DNA of 64,000 nucleotides from Enterobacter asburiae (GTDB taxonomy: Bacteria; Pseudomonadota; Gammaproteobacteria; Enterobacterales; Enterobacteriaceae), in NCBI RefSeq assembly GCF_024599655.1, contig NZ_CP102247.1, forward strand, positions 3,410,001 to 3,474,000, written 5' to 3'. Numbering within the stretch: position 1 is the first letter of the stretch; each line of letters opens with the position of its first letter. This document shows positions 1 through 8,896 of this stretch, in pieces. The notes beneath the pieces are model-generated. The model searched no databases. It was given only the letters and a program-made list of their open reading frames with translations, and had not been told where the DNA came from. Made by a program: the position numbers and the translations under genes.

Positions 1-1136
1 AGCCCGTTGCCGCCCATCGCGTAGGCATGCTTGCTCACCTCAATACCGACGGTAAAAATCAGCATCTGCAGCATCCCCATCGCCGCTGAGACCGTGCCTT
101 TACTCATCTCGCTAGCAAACAGCGTCAGGCGCACCAGCCCGGCGTTAGCCACGCCAATTCCGAAGGCATAGAGGCTCAGCCCCGCCGTCATCCACAGGTA
201 GGCGTGGGATGACGCGACGGTCGCCACCGCCGCCAGAATCAGCCCTGCCGCAATCGGCCAGCCGCCCATGATAATCAGTGAACGCACGGTGCGGCGTGAC
301 GTCAGACGTGCCAGCACCAGGTTCCCAATAATCAGCGCGCCAAAGATCGGCACCTGCAGCAGGCCATACTCGTAGCTGCTGAGCTTTTCACCGCTGATGA
401 TAATGACCGGCGACTGCGCGATCCACGCCAGCAGCGGCAGGCTAACGAACCCGGTCGCCAGCGCACCCGCCACAAAGCGGCCATTCTTCAGCACCTCTTT
501 GTAATCCCGACCCAGCTCTTTCAGCGAGAGTTTCTCGCCGATGCGGGTGGCCGTTTCCGGCATCGCACGGTGCAGGCCAAAGAACGCGAAGGCGGCGAGA
601 AGCGCAAAGAGCACAAACATCCCTTCCCACGGCGCAACGTGCACCCACGCGGCACCCACCAGCGGCCCGAGTAAGGGGGCGATCAGCGCGACGTTCGCCA
701 TCAGCGCGGTAATTTTGATACACACCGCCTCTTCAAACGACTCCTGAATGGCGGCATACCCCACGGCGCCGATAAAGCACAGGCTCACCCCCTGCAGGAA
801 GCGCAGCAGGGTAAATTGTTCAATGTTTTGCGCCAGCAGCGTGGCGAGACAGGTGACGATGAACCACACCACGCCCGTCAGCATCACCGGACGGCGGCCA
901 ATACGATCCGACAGCGGCCCTAACAGCCACTGCAAAAACATGCCGCCGGCCAGATAGGCGGTCATGGAGGTCGGTACCCACTCAATTCCCGCGTTGTACT
1001 GCGCCACAACGGTCAGCATACCGGGCTGGATCATATCGTTGCCGATATAGGTAGAAAATTCGTAGAGCACCAGACACAGGGGGAAAAGCAACGCCTGACG
1101 ACCCAGACGTGAACCAGAAGAAGAACGGTTTAACAT
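1..1136 (-). CDS. mdfA: Multidrug efflux MFS transporter MdfA (C-terminus cut by window edge)
   Basis: An inner-membrane drug/proton antiporter of the major facilitator family (12 TM segments) that exports cationic and neutral lipophilic drugs such as chloramphenicol. About 378 of the usual ~410 residues are present; the last ~30 lie beyond base 1. The N-terminus reads [20 protein letters not shown] and then [13 protein letters not shown], which closely matches E. coli MdfA and includes the membrane-embedded acidic residues equivalent to E26 and D34. The start is the ATG at 1136, because alignment to E. coli begins there. It is divergent from the PAP2 operon across a 168-bp intergenic region. 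The identification is secure. Confidence 0.95.
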   Translation of the reverse strand, partial: MLNRSSSGSRLGRQALLFPLCLVLYEFSTYIGNDMIQPGMLTVVAQYNAGIEWVPTSMTAYLAGGMFLQWLLGPLSDRIGRRPVMLTGVVWFIVTCLATLLAQNIEQFTLLRFLQGVSLCFIGAVGYAAIQESFEEAVCIKITALMANVALIAPLLGPLVGAAWVHVAPWEGMFVLFALLAAFAFFGLHRAMPETATRIGEKLSLKELGRDYKEVLKNGRFVAGALATGFVSLPLLAWIAQSPVIIISGEKLSSYEYGLLQVPIFGALIIGNLVLARLTSRRTVRSLIIMGGWPIAAGLILAAVATVASSHAYLWMTAGLSLYAFGIGVANAGLVRLTLFASEMSKGTVSAAMGMLQMLIFTVGIEVSKHAYAMGGNG

Positions 1137-1241
1137 GCAATCTCTTAATAATGACAAAATCGCGACGAGTTTAATGAAATGCCGCAGCCCGAGATAGTGA
1201 TTTATCGAGGGTAAACAGAAATAAAGCACATATCGTCTTCG

Positions 1242-1274
1242 TTTAAGGTTTCCTTAATTTGACAGATTTATGAT
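1242..1274 (+). promoter_or_regulatory. PmrA (BasR) box and -10 for the PAP2/ybjG operon
   Basis: TTTAAG at 1242-1247 and CTTAAT at 1253-1258 are separated by 5 bp. This fits the PmrA consensus yTTAAk-N5-yTTAAk in every position. A -10-like TATGAT lies at 1269-1274, so the box covers the expected -35 position (about 1246-1251), as at known PmrA-activated promoters. A start near 1281 would leave a short leader before the ATG at 1305. ybjG is a PmrA target in related bacteria, which supports the call; binding itself is inferred. Confidence 0.7.
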
Positions 1275-1304
1275 ACCCCCATTACTCGTCAACGACCCCA
1301 AATT

Positions 1305-2033
1305 ATGGCACTCACCTCCAGCCGTTCAGAATTGTCTAACTTACAGACAAATAAGACAAAACGACTTTACCGCTTGCCGGGCCGCTTTTATGGTTATCAG
1401 CTTTTCGTACTGATTGCCCTTGCCGTGCTTTTCACGTGGCTATCGCGCAATGAAGCACTCGACAGGTGGATCACCGGCTTTTGGTATGACGCGACAACGC
1501 AGAGCTTCCCGCTGCAGAAAGATCATCTGCTGGATCTGCTGAACCACCGTCTGGCGAAGTACATTGCCATCGCCTTAGGTGCCGTGGCGCTGTTTTACGG
1601 CGCTTACAAGCGTAACGCAAGGCTGGTCACGGCGGCGCTGCTGATGGGCGTAGGCGCGCTGGTGGTGGGCGTGCTGAAAAGCGTGAGCCATCACAGCTGC
1701 CCGTGGGATCTGGTGGAATATGGCGGTAAGGCTGTGTCTTATCCCCTGTTCAGCGCCGTCCCTGCTGACAGCGGTCCGGGGCGCTGTTTCCCCGGCGGTC
1801 ACGCCTCCAGCGGCTTTATGGTGATGGGGCTGTTTTTTGCCTTCTGGCGCGAGCGTCCGCGTCTCGCCTGGTGCTTCGTCGCGCTGGGCGTGGTGTTAGG
1901 TCTGGCGATGGGCTACGGCCAGGTCATGCGCGGGGCGCATTTTTTCTCTCACAACCTGTGGGCCGGGTGGTGGGTCTGGTTTTCTCAGGTGGTGGTCTAC
2001 GGGCTTGTTTCCACCCGGTTTGCTAAAGAGTGA
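1305..2033 (+). CDS. PAP2-family membrane phosphatase (COG3907-like), upstream partner of ybjG
   Basis: A 242-residue polytopic membrane protein with PAP2 acid-phosphatase motifs in the variant form of the COG3907 group: KSVSHHSCPWDL, then RCFPGGHASSGF, then GQVMRGAHFFSHNLW. The histidines of PGGH and GAHF are the probable catalytic residues. About five or six hydrophobic segments are visible. It probably dephosphorylates a lipid phosphate in the outer leaflet of the inner membrane, but the substrate is unknown. Its stop lies 7 bp before the ybjG start, so the two are very likely co-transcribed behind the PmrA-type box. In E. coli K-12 ybjG directly neighbours mdfA and I recall no such extra gene there. 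Confidence 0.8.
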   Translation: MALTSSRSELSNLQTNKTKRLYRLPGRFYGYQLFVLIALAVLFTWLSRNEALDRWITGFWYDATTQSFPLQKDHLLDLLNHRLAKYIAIALGAVALFYGAYKRNARLVTAALLMGVGALVVGVLKSVSHHSCPWDLVEYGGKAVSYPLFSAVPADSGPGRCFPGGHASSGFMVMGLFFAFWRERPRLAWCFVALGVVLGLAMGYGQVMRGAHFFSHNLWAGWWVWFSQVVVYGLVSTRFAKE

Positions 2034-2040
2034 TAACGCT

Positions 2041-2649
2041 ATGTTAGAGAATCTGAATTATCAGCTGTTTTATCTGATCAACGCCACGCCAGCCTCGCCT
2101 GAGTGGACGATCGATTTTGCCACCTTCCTGGCAAAAGATCTGATCAGTATCGTGCCTGTACTGGCTGCGATTCTCTGGCTGTGGGGGCCCCGCAGCCAGG
2201 TGAAGGCGCAGCGCCAGCTGGTGATTAAAGTGGCGATGGCACTCGGGGTAAGCGTACTGCTGAGCTACATTCTGGGTCACGCCTTCCCGCACGATCGTCC
2301 TTTTGTCGATCATGTCGGCTATACCTTTCTGCACCACGCGCCGGATGACTCGTTCCCGAGCGATCACGGTACGGTGATCTTCACCTTCGCGCTGGCTTTC
2401 CTGTTCTGGCATCGCCTGTGGTCCGGTGCGGTCCTGATGGTGGCGGCCCTGGCAATTGCCTGGTCTCGCGTTTACCTGGGCGTTCACTGGCCGCTGGATA
2501 TGGTGGGCGGTTTCCTGGTCGGGCTGATTGGCTGCGTGAGCGCGGCTATCCTGTGGAGCCTCTTCGGTGAAGCGCTCTACCGCACGCTGTCTTCACTCTA
2601 TCGCGCCATTTTCGCTATCCCGATCCGCAAAGGCTGGATACGTGACTAA
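2041..2649 (+). CDS. ybjG: Undecaprenyl-diphosphatase YbjG
   Basis: A PAP2-type phosphatase that converts undecaprenyl pyrophosphate to the monophosphate, recycling the lipid carrier for peptidoglycan and O-antigen. Its 202 residues carry the three PAP2 motifs: HDRPFV after a conserved Lys-Asp, PSDHGTVIF, and SRVYLGVHWPLDM. The C-terminal ALPIRKGW-like tail (AIPIRKGWIRD) matches E. coli YbjG. I chose the ATG at 2041 (MLENLNYQ) because it aligns with the E. coli start; an upstream in-frame codon at 2005 lies inside the preceding gene. It is the second gene of the PAP2 operon, and regulation by PmrA is inferred from the upstream box. Confidence 0.93.
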   Translation: MLENLNYQLFYLINATPASPEWTIDFATFLAKDLISIVPVLAAILWLWGPRSQVKAQRQLVIKVAMALGVSVLLSYILGHAFPHDRPFVDHVGYTFLHHAPDDSFPSDHGTVIFTFALAFLFWHRLWSGAVLMVAALAIAWSRVYLGVHWPLDMVGGFLVGLIGCVSAAILWSLFGEALYRTLSSLYRAIFAIPIRKGWIRD

Positions 2650-2671
2650 CCCCAACCTGACAGGTTACACT

Positions 2672-2704
2672 TGACCCCCCGCCCTGCGGGGGTTCACTTT
2701 TTTT
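2672..2704 (+). terminator. Rho-independent terminator after ybjG
   Basis: A GC-rich stem (TGACCCCCC / GGGGGTTCA, one mismatch) around the loop GCCCTGC is followed by CTTTTTTT. It separates the PAP2 operon from deoR. Confidence 0.75.
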
Positions 2705-2717
2705 ATCCCGAGGGACT

Positions 2718-3476
2718 ATGGAAACACGTCGCGATGACCGCATTGCTCAGCTGCTACAGGCGCTGAAGCGCAGCGATAAGCTGCATCTTAAGGAAGCCGC
2801 CAACCTCCTCGGCGTCTCAGAGATGACCATTCGTCGGGATCTGAACAGCGAAAGCGCGCCCGTCGTGCTGCTGGGCGGGTATATTGTGCTTGAGCCGCGC
2901 AGCGCCAGCCATTACCTGATCAGCGACCAGAAGACGCGCCTGGTGGAAGAGAAACGCAAAGCCGCACGGCTTGCGGCCTCACTGGTACAGCCGCACCAGA
3001 CGCTGTTTTTTGACTGCGGAACGACCACGCCGTGGATTATCGAAGCCATCGACAGCAGCATTCCTTTCACCGCCGTGTGCTACTCCCTGAACACCTTTCT
3101 GGCGCTTCAGGAGAAACCCGAGTGCCGGGTGATCCTCTGCGGCGGTGAGTTTCACGCCAGCAACGCCATCTTTAAGCCGCTTAACCTGCAGGACACGCTC
3201 AGCAATTTATGCCCGGATATCGCGTTTTATTCGGCCGCGGGCATCAGCGTGCGTCAGGGCGCGACCTGCTTTAACCTGGAAGAGCTGCCGGTGAAACACT
3301 GGGCGTTAAGCGCGGCGCAGTACCATGTGCTGGTGGTCGATCACAGCAAGTTTGGTAAGGTGCGTTCTGCGAGAATGGGCGAGCTGGCGCAGTTTGACGC
3401 CATCGTCAGCGACTGCCGCCCGGACGACGAGATCGTGGCCCACGCGAAGGCGCAGCAGGTGAAGTTGATGTATTGA
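2718..3476 (+). CDS. deoR: Deoxyribonucleoside regulator DeoR
   Basis: The transcriptional repressor of the deoCABD nucleoside catabolic operon; deoxyribose-5-phosphate is the inducer. The 252 residues match the E. coli length. An N-terminal DeoR-type helix-turn-helix lies near residues 20-45 (HLKEAANLLGVSEMTIRRDL). The C-terminal sugar-phosphate sensor domain includes FDCGTTTPWII and VVDHSKFGKV. GAGGGA serves as the ribosome site upstream of the ATG. It stands alone, and downstream transcription runs into a BIME shared with convergent dacC. Its known target genes are not in this window. Confidence 0.96.
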   Translation: METRRDDRIAQLLQALKRSDKLHLKEAANLLGVSEMTIRRDLNSESAPVVLLGGYIVLEPRSASHYLISDQKTRLVEEKRKAARLAASLVQPHQTLFFDCGTTTPWIIEAIDSSIPFTAVCYSLNTFLALQEKPECRVILCGGEFHASNAIFKPLNLQDTLSNLCPDIAFYSAAGISVRQGATCFNLEELPVKHWALSAAQYHVLVVDHSKFGKVRSARMGELAQFDAIVSDCRPDDEIVAHAKAQQVKLMY

Positions 3477-3482
3477 GGTTAT

Positions 3483-3556
3483 GCCGGGTGGCGGCTTCGC
3501 CTTACCCGGCCTACAGCGGCTCGAACGTAGGCCGGGTAAGCGCAGCGCCACCCGGC
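3483..3556. repeat. BIME: two inverted REP elements between deoR and dacC
   Basis: Two REP units face each other (GCCGGGTGGCGGCTTCGC... and the inverse ending GCGCCACCCGGC). They sit between the stops of the convergent genes deoR and dacC, where they may stabilise or end both transcripts. Confidence 0.9.
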
Positions 3557-3563
3557 AAAAAAC

Positions 3564-4769
3564 TTAGTTGAACCAGCTGCCAAACCACCCGTGGAATTTC
3601 ATCATCACGAAATCCCACATCCGGCTGAAGAAGCCGCCCTCTTCCACCGCTTCCATCACAATCAGCGGACGCTGTTCAATCGACTTACCGTTTAGCTGGA
3701 AATCAATCGTCCCGACCACCTGGCCTTTTTTCAGCGGCGCCGTGAGCTGCGGGTCGGTCAGGGTGTAGCTGGCCTTCAGGTTTTTCAGCTGACCGCGCGG
3801 AATGGTCACGGAACCGGCCTCACCAGCGCCCAGATTCACTTCGCTCTTGTCACCGAACCAGACGCGCTGGCTGACGAAGGTGGCATCCGGTTTAATCGGC
3901 GTCACGGTTTCATAGAAGCGGAAGCCCCAGGTCAGCAGTTTTTCTGACTCATTAAAGCGAATACGGTCGGTTTTGGTGCCCAGCACCACCGAAATCAGGC
4001 GCATGTCGCCCTGGGTCGCGGAGGCCACCAGGTTATAGCCTGCGCCCGCCGTGGTGCCGGTTTTCATTCCGTCCACGTTAACGTTGCTGCTCCACAGCAG
4101 GCGGTTGCGGTTCGGCTGGCGGATTTTATTGAAGGTAAACTCTTTCTCTTTATGGATGGCGTATTCATCCGGCACGTCGTGGATCAGCGCTTTCCCCAGC
4201 AGCGCCATGTCGCGTGCGGTACTGAACTGTCCCGGCGAATCCAGACCGTGAACCGTTTTGAACGTCGTGTTGGTTAAGCCCAGTTTCTGCGCATAGCCAT
4301 TCATCAAGCCAATGAAAGAATCCTGACTGCCGGCAACGTAATCGGCCAGCGCGATGCACGCATCATTTCCCGACTGAATAATTACCCCTTTATTCAGATC
4401 GGAAACGGAGACCTGATCTCCTGGCTTCAGGAACATCACGGAAGACCCGCGCAGCGCCGGGTTGCCGGTGGCCCAGGCATCCTTCCCGATGGTGACCATA
4501 TCGTCCAGCTTGATCTTGCCCGCTTTTAGCGCCTGGCCTACCACGTAGCTGGTCATGATTTTGGTCAGGCTTGCCGGATCGAGTTTCTCATCCGCATTCC
4601 CTTCCGCCAGCACTTTACCGCTGGAATAATCCATCAGGATCCAGGCGCGCGCATCCACAGGCGGCGCTTCGGGCGCAGCCTGTTCAGCTGCATAGAGAGT
4701 TGGTGCAAACAGGAAAAGGAGCGCAGAGCCTGTCGCAAGGCTGCGCAGAGAAGTCATTTTACGCGTCAT
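3564..4769 (-). CDS. dacC: D-alanyl-D-alanine carboxypeptidase DacC (PBP6)
   Basis: A periplasmic, membrane-anchored penicillin-binding protein that removes the terminal D-Ala from peptidoglycan pentapeptides. Its 401 residues carry a Sec signal peptide (ending near LYA-AEQ, residue 27) and the active-site motifs SLTK (S67, K70), SGN (133-135) and KTG (236-238). A C-terminal amphipathic anchor ([13 protein letters not shown]) is also present. The ATG at 4769 is preferred over 4790: it has a GGGTGG ribosome site upstream and gives the family's normal signal peptide length. It is divergent from gstB across about 240 bp that hold both promoters. E. coli dacC is growth-phase regulated; I saw no decisive operator here. 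Confidence 0.95.
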   Translation of the reverse strand: MTRKMTSLRSLATGSALLFLFAPTLYAAEQAAPEAPPVDARAWILMDYSSGKVLAEGNADEKLDPASLTKIMTSYVVGQALKAGKIKLDDMVTIGKDAWATGNPALRGSSVMFLKPGDQVSVSDLNKGVIIQSGNDACIALADYVAGSQDSFIGLMNGYAQKLGLTNTTFKTVHGLDSPGQFSTARDMALLGKALIHDVPDEYAIHKEKEFTFNKIRQPNRNRLLWSSNVNVDGMKTGTTAGAGYNLVASATQGDMRLISVVLGTKTDRIRFNESEKLLTWGFRFYETVTPIKPDATFVSQRVWFGDKSEVNLGAGEAGSVTIPRGQLKNLKASYTLTDPQLTAPLKKGQVVGTIDFQLNGKSIEQRPLIVMEAVEEGGFFSRMWDFVMMKFHGWFGSWFN

Positions 4770-5009
4770 AAATGCCACCCGAGTGTCCATTCAAAAATTA
4801 CGTCACATCACCGTGTCGCAAGAAGCGATGAGTAATAGCGCACTAAAACGGTTAAAGAAACCCAACGAGGGTAAAGTTATTAAAGTTTATGCAATAACAT
4901 TCAGATACGCTTTGATTCAGACGATTTTTTTGTCTTCTGTTGCGTAATTGTTAGGTTTATCTCACCATGGCGAAAGCTGACCCGGATTCACATCTCATCA
5001 GGAGTAAAT

Positions 5010-5636
5010 ATGATTACGCTTTGGGGCAGGAACAACTCGACCAACGTTAAGAAAGTGCTCTGGACGCTCGAGGAGCTGGATTTACCGTTCAATCAAATCA
5101 TGGCTGGCATGTCGTTCGGCGTAAACAAAGAGGCCGACTATCTGGCCATGAACCCGAACGGCCTGGTGCCGCTGCTGCGCGATGATGAAACAGACGCGAC
5201 GCTTTGGGAGTCCAACACCATTGTCCGCTACCTCGCCGCCCAGTACGGTCAGGGCCGCCTGTGGGTAGAAAGCCCGGCCCGACGCGCTCAGGGCGAAAAG
5301 TGGATGGACTGGGCGAACCAGACGCTTTCCCCCACCCACCGCGTGATCCTGATGGGGCTTATCCGTACGCCGGAAGCCGAGCGCGACTATCCGGCCATTC
5401 ATGCCGCTCAGGATGCGTGCGAAAACCTGTTTGCGATGATGGATGACGAACTGGCGAAGCACGCCTGGTTCTCCGGTGAAGCCTTCGGCACAGGCGATAT
5501 CGCCGTGGCACCGTTCGTCTGGAACCTGACCAATATGGGCCTGAAGTGGACGCCGCGCCCACACCTTGAGCGCTGGCTAAAACAGCTGAGCGATCGCCCA
5601 GCATACCGCAACGTGGTGATGATCCCGGTCACCTGA
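5010..5636 (+). CDS. gstB: Glutathione S-transferase GstB
   Basis: A cytosolic glutathione transferase with activity toward haloacetates such as bromoacetate in E. coli. Its 208 residues show an N-terminal thioredoxin-like domain ([20 protein letters not shown], with the conserved NPNGLVPLL and ESNTIVRYL of the glutathione site) and an all-helical C-terminal domain. AGGAG precedes the ATG by the usual distance. The stop codon directly abuts the stop of convergent yliI with no spacer, so there is no room for a separate terminator. It matches E. coli YliJ/GstB along its whole length. Confidence 0.94.
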   Translation: MITLWGRNNSTNVKKVLWTLEELDLPFNQIMAGMSFGVNKEADYLAMNPNGLVPLLRDDETDATLWESNTIVRYLAAQYGQGRLWVESPARRAQGEKWMDWANQTLSPTHRVILMGLIRTPEAERDYPAIHAAQDACENLFAMMDDELAKHAWFSGEAFGTGDIAVAPFVWNLTNMGLKWTPRPHLERWLKQLSDRPAYRNVVMIPVT

Positions 5637-6755
5637 TTACGCACCGGACGGGCTGACTTTTAACAGCTGCCCGTCCGTCTCGTCGGTCAGCACATATAAA
5701 TAGCCGTCCGGCCCCACCCGCACATCGCGAATACGTTGATTCCGATCGCCCAGGATTCGCCCGTCTTCCGTCACCTTATTACCCTCCACGCTCAGCACGA
5801 TCACGTCCTTTTCCTTCAGCGCCCCGATAAACAGTTTGTTTTTCCACTGCGGGAAAACGTCGCTGTTGTAGAACGCCATGCCGCTCACCGCAGGTGACAC
5901 TTTCCAGACGAACAGCGGTTTTTCGGTTCCCTCAACGTGCTCGCCTTTGGCTTCTGGAATTTTCAGACCGCTGTAGTTAATGCCGTGCGTCGCCAGCGGC
6001 CAGCCGTAGTTCTTTCCTTTCTCCGGGATGTTGATCTCATCCCCGCCGCGCGGGCCGTGCTCGTTCAGCCACAGCGTGTCGCTCCAGGGGTTCATCGCCA
6101 TCCCCTGCGGGTTGCGAATGCCGTAAGACCAGATTTCGGGTCGCGCGCCGGGGGTGTTCACAAAGGGGTTATCCGGCGGCACTTTCCCGTCTTCGGTGAG
6201 GCGCACCACTTTACCCTGCAGTTTGTCCAGATCCTGCGCCGTCGGACGCTGGTTGTTCTCGCCGAGTCCGATAAAGAGCGCGCCTTTGCCGTCGAACACC
6301 AGTCGTCCACCAAAATGGTTTCCGGTGGAGAGTTTCGGCATCTGGCGGAACACCACCTGGAAGGCTTCAATGCGCGTCAGATCGTCGCTCAATCGGCCAT
6401 AGCCCACCACCGTACCGGCTTTGCCGTCACTCCCTGCTTCGGCGAAGCTCAGCCAGATGCGGCGCGATTTTTCAAAATCCGGGGCGAGGACCACGTCCAG
6501 CAATCCTCCCTGACCGTTTGCCCAGACCTTCGGCACGCCGACAATCGGATCGGACAGCCCTTTTCCGGCCTGCCATCGTTTGAGCTGGCCGTCCTTCAGG
6601 GTCACCAGCAGGCCTTTATTGTCCGGCAGAAACGCCAGGGACCAGGGGTGATCGAGTTTATTTTGCAGCACCTCGACCTTGACCGCCTCTGGCGCAGCAA
6701 GAAGCGAAAACGGAATGAACAACGCAGGCAGGAAAATTAGCGAGGATCGAGGCAT
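5637..6755 (-). CDS. yliI: PQQ-dependent soluble aldose sugar dehydrogenase YliI
   Basis: A periplasmic beta-propeller quinoprotein (GDH-B/Asd family) that oxidises aldose sugars with PQQ. The 372-residue precursor has a signal peptide (MPRSSLIFLPALFIPFSLLA) followed by repeated blades. Conserved segments include TGNHFGGRLVFD, LGENNQRPTAQD, IRNPQGMAMNPW and NEHGPRGGDEIN, the last carrying PQQ and calcium ligands. The ATG at 6755 is chosen because AGGAG lies 7 bases upstream; an in-frame codon at 6776 lacks one and adds residues before the signal peptide. PQQ must come from the medium unless pqq genes lie elsewhere. It follows bssR on the same strand. Confidence 0.92.
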   Translation of the reverse strand: MPRSSLIFLPALFIPFSLLAAPEAVKVEVLQNKLDHPWSLAFLPDNKGLLVTLKDGQLKRWQAGKGLSDPIVGVPKVWANGQGGLLDVVLAPDFEKSRRIWLSFAEAGSDGKAGTVVGYGRLSDDLTRIEAFQVVFRQMPKLSTGNHFGGRLVFDGKGALFIGLGENNQRPTAQDLDKLQGKVVRLTEDGKVPPDNPFVNTPGARPEIWSYGIRNPQGMAMNPWSDTLWLNEHGPRGGDEINIPEKGKNYGWPLATHGINYSGLKIPEAKGEHVEGTEKPLFVWKVSPAVSGMAFYNSDVFPQWKNKLFIGALKEKDVIVLSVEGNKVTEDGRILGDRNQRIRDVRVGPDGYLYVLTDETDGQLLKVSPSGA

Positions 6756-6838
6756 AACGCGCTCCTTTATCGGCATATGGCTTAAAGGTTAGCCACTGCA
6801 TCCGGGCGCGTTACCACTTTTACAAAAGCTTAATCAGA

Positions 6839-6858
6839 AGGGGGAGTTGCCTCCCCCT
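6839..6858 (-). terminator. Hairpin after bssR, probable terminator
   Basis: A perfect 8-bp stem (AGGGGGAG / CTCCCCCT) with a TTGC loop lies 4 bp past the bssR stop. On the minus strand only a weak, interrupted T-tract follows, so termination is likely but may be partial. Confidence 0.55.
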
Positions 6859-6862
6859 GGGC

Positions 6863-7246
6863 TCAGTGCTGTTCAAGCTTCTCGTGCTCGTTCAGGCACA
6901 TGATGCATAGAGAGAGCGTGGTCAGGCAGTTTTCAAGCTTCTCCGCGTTAACAGCGATAAAATTCGGGCAGTCGTGGCGTCCATTCATCAAACATACCCC
7001 AGCGATGGAGAGCACCTCAGCGGCGCGGCGCAGGGCGATCAGCTCACTTTCGCCGTATTTCGCCTTCAGGGTCGGTGCTTTTTCACGCATGAAATTGCAA
7101 AGTTCAAACAGGTTATCACGCAGATGTTCGCTTTCGCTGACTGACATATACCCTTTTGCCTTCCTCAACTGCAGGTACGCGGCCAGGTCGATTCGGGCGT
7201 TGATCAGCTTGTTAAGCAGATCGCGTTTTAGTCTGTCAACGGTCAT
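6863..7246 (-). CDS. bssR: Biofilm regulator BssR
   Basis: A small cytoplasmic protein reported to affect biofilm formation and catabolite/AI-2 signalling in E. coli; its molecular action is not established. The 127 residues equal the E. coli length when the ATG at 7246 is used, and AGGAGG lies just upstream of it. The upstream in-frame codon at 7270 overlaps that ribosome site and is rejected. Conserved core: LRKAKGYMSVSESEHLRDN and CLMNGRHDCPNFIAVNAEKLENCL. It is divergent from rimO across a 216-bp AT-rich intergenic region. Confidence 0.9.
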   Translation of the reverse strand: MTVDRLKRDLLNKLINARIDLAAYLQLRKAKGYMSVSESEHLRDNLFELCNFMREKAPTLKAKYGESELIALRRAAEVLSIAGVCLMNGRHDCPNFIAVNAEKLENCLTTLSLCIMCLNEHEKLEQH

Positions 7247-7462
7247 GCTCTTTCCTCCTCTGTCAGCCATTGTGCATAATCAGGATAAGTACATTTTTTG
7301 TACAGTTTAATGCCTGGGATCAATTTTTATTAACTGATTAACATTATTTACAATGTTACAACGTCTGCCCGGCGCATCCGCCTTGCAAAGAGTGTATAAA
7401 TCCCCCGCGATACGCTGTAAAATCCCGCCCTGATAACTCCATAATTGATGAATTTTTAACCT

Positions 7463-8788
7463 ATGAGCAATGTTACGCACCAGCCGAAAATCGGCTTCGT
7501 CTCCCTGGGCTGCCCGAAAAACCTGGTGGATTCCGAACGCATCCTGACCGAACTGCGCACCGAGGGCTATGACGTGGTGCCAAGCTACGACAACGCCGAT
7601 ATGGTGATCGTTAACACCTGCGGGTTTATCGACAGCGCGGTTCAGGAGTCCCTGGAAGCCATCGGTGAAGCCCTGACGGAAAACGGCAAAGTGATTGTCA
7701 CCGGGTGCCTGGGCGCCAAAGTGGACCAAATCCGCGAAGTGCACCCGAAGGTGCTGGAGATCACCGGTCCGCACAGCTACGAGCAGGTGCTGGAACATGT
7801 TCATCACTACGTGCCAAAACCAAAGCACAACCCGTTCCTGAGCCTGGTGCCGGAGCAGGGCGTGAAGCTGACGCCGCGCCACTACGCTTACTTAAAAATT
7901 TCCGAAGGCTGCAACCATCGCTGCACCTTCTGCATCATCCCGTCCATGCGTGGCGATCTGGTGAGCCGTCCGATTGGTGAAGTGCTGGCGGAAGCGAAAC
8001 GTCTGGCCGACGCGGGCGTGAAGGAGCTGCTGGTCATCTCCCAGGACACCTCGGCTTACGGCGTGGACGTCAAACACCGCTCCGGTTTCCACAACGGCGA
8101 GCCGGTGAAAACCAGCATGGTGGGCCTCTGCGAGCAGCTGTCCAAGCTCGGTATCTGGACGCGTCTGCACTACGTCTACCCGTACCCGCACGTTGACGAC
8201 GTGATCCCGCTGATGGCGGAAGGCAAAATTCTGCCGTACCTGGATATCCCGCTGCAGCACGCCAGCCCGCGTATCCTGAAGCTGATGAAGCGTCCTGGCT
8301 CCGTTGACCGCCAGCTGGCGCGCATCAAGCAGTGGCGCGAGATCTGTCCGGATCTGACCCTGCGATCCACCTTCATCGTCGGCTTCCCGGGTGAAACCGA
8401 AGAAGACTTCCAGATGCTGCTCGACTTCCTGAAAGAAGCGCGTCTGGACCGCGTAGGTTGCTTCAAGTACAGCCCGGTAGAAGGCGCAACCGCCAACGAG
8501 CTGGCGGACCAGGTGCCGGAAGAGGTGAAAGAAGAGCGCTGGAACCGCTTCATGCAGCTGCAGCAGCAGATCTCTGCTGAGCGTCTGCAGGAGAAAGTGG
8601 GCCGTGAGATCATGGTTATCATTGACGAGGTGGACGAAGAAGGCGCGATTGGCCGCAGCATGGCGGACGCACCTGAAATCGACGGCGCGGTGTACCTGAA
8701 CGGCGAAACCAGCGTTAAGCCGGGTGATATTATTCGCGTGAAGGTTGAAAACGCGGACGAGTATGACCTGTGGGGTAGCCGGGTTTAA
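7463..8788 (+). CDS. rimO: Ribosomal protein S12 methylthiotransferase RimO
   Basis: A radical-SAM enzyme that adds a methylthio group to the conserved aspartate of ribosomal protein S12. Its 441 residues hold an N-terminal UPF0004 domain with cluster cysteines C17, C53 and C82, then the radical-SAM motif CNHRCTFC (C150, C154, C157), and a C-terminal TRAM domain. Full-length match to E. coli RimO (YliG). In E. coli the neighbouring yliEF genes separate it from gsiD; here they are absent and only a 108-bp gap with a palindromic repeat remains. Confidence 0.97.
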   Translation: MSNVTHQPKIGFVSLGCPKNLVDSERILTELRTEGYDVVPSYDNADMVIVNTCGFIDSAVQESLEAIGEALTENGKVIVTGCLGAKVDQIREVHPKVLEITGPHSYEQVLEHVHHYVPKPKHNPFLSLVPEQGVKLTPRHYAYLKISEGCNHRCTFCIIPSMRGDLVSRPIGEVLAEAKRLADAGVKELLVISQDTSAYGVDVKHRSGFHNGEPVKTSMVGLCEQLSKLGIWTRLHYVYPYPHVDDVIPLMAEGKILPYLDIPLQHASPRILKLMKRPGSVDRQLARIKQWREICPDLTLRSTFIVGFPGETEEDFQMLLDFLKEARLDRVGCFKYSPVEGATANELADQVPEEVKEERWNRFMQLQQQISAERLQEKVGREIMVIIDEVDEEGAIGRSMADAPEIDGAVYLNGETSVKPGDIIRVKVENADEYDLWGSRV

Positions 8789-8795
8789 TTACATT

Positions 8796-8888
8796 CCCCT
8801 CACCCCGGCCCTCTCCCCAAAGGGGCGAGGGGGAAAACCGCACCGAGCAGTCCCCTCTCCCCTCCGGGGAGAGGGTTAGGGTGAGGGG
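8796..8888. repeat. Intergenic palindromic repeat between rimO and gsiD
   Basis: Left arm 8796-8818 (CCCCTCACCCC...CTCTCCCC) and right arm 8866-8888 (GGGGAGAGGG...GTGAGGGG) are inverted copies of a 23-bp sequence differing at about three positions. A further CCCTCTCCCC/GGGG(C)GAGGGG pairing lies inside. The left-arm sequence recurs at 44691. It lies between convergent stops and could end both transcripts. Confidence 0.8.
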
Positions 8889-8896
8889 CAATAAAC

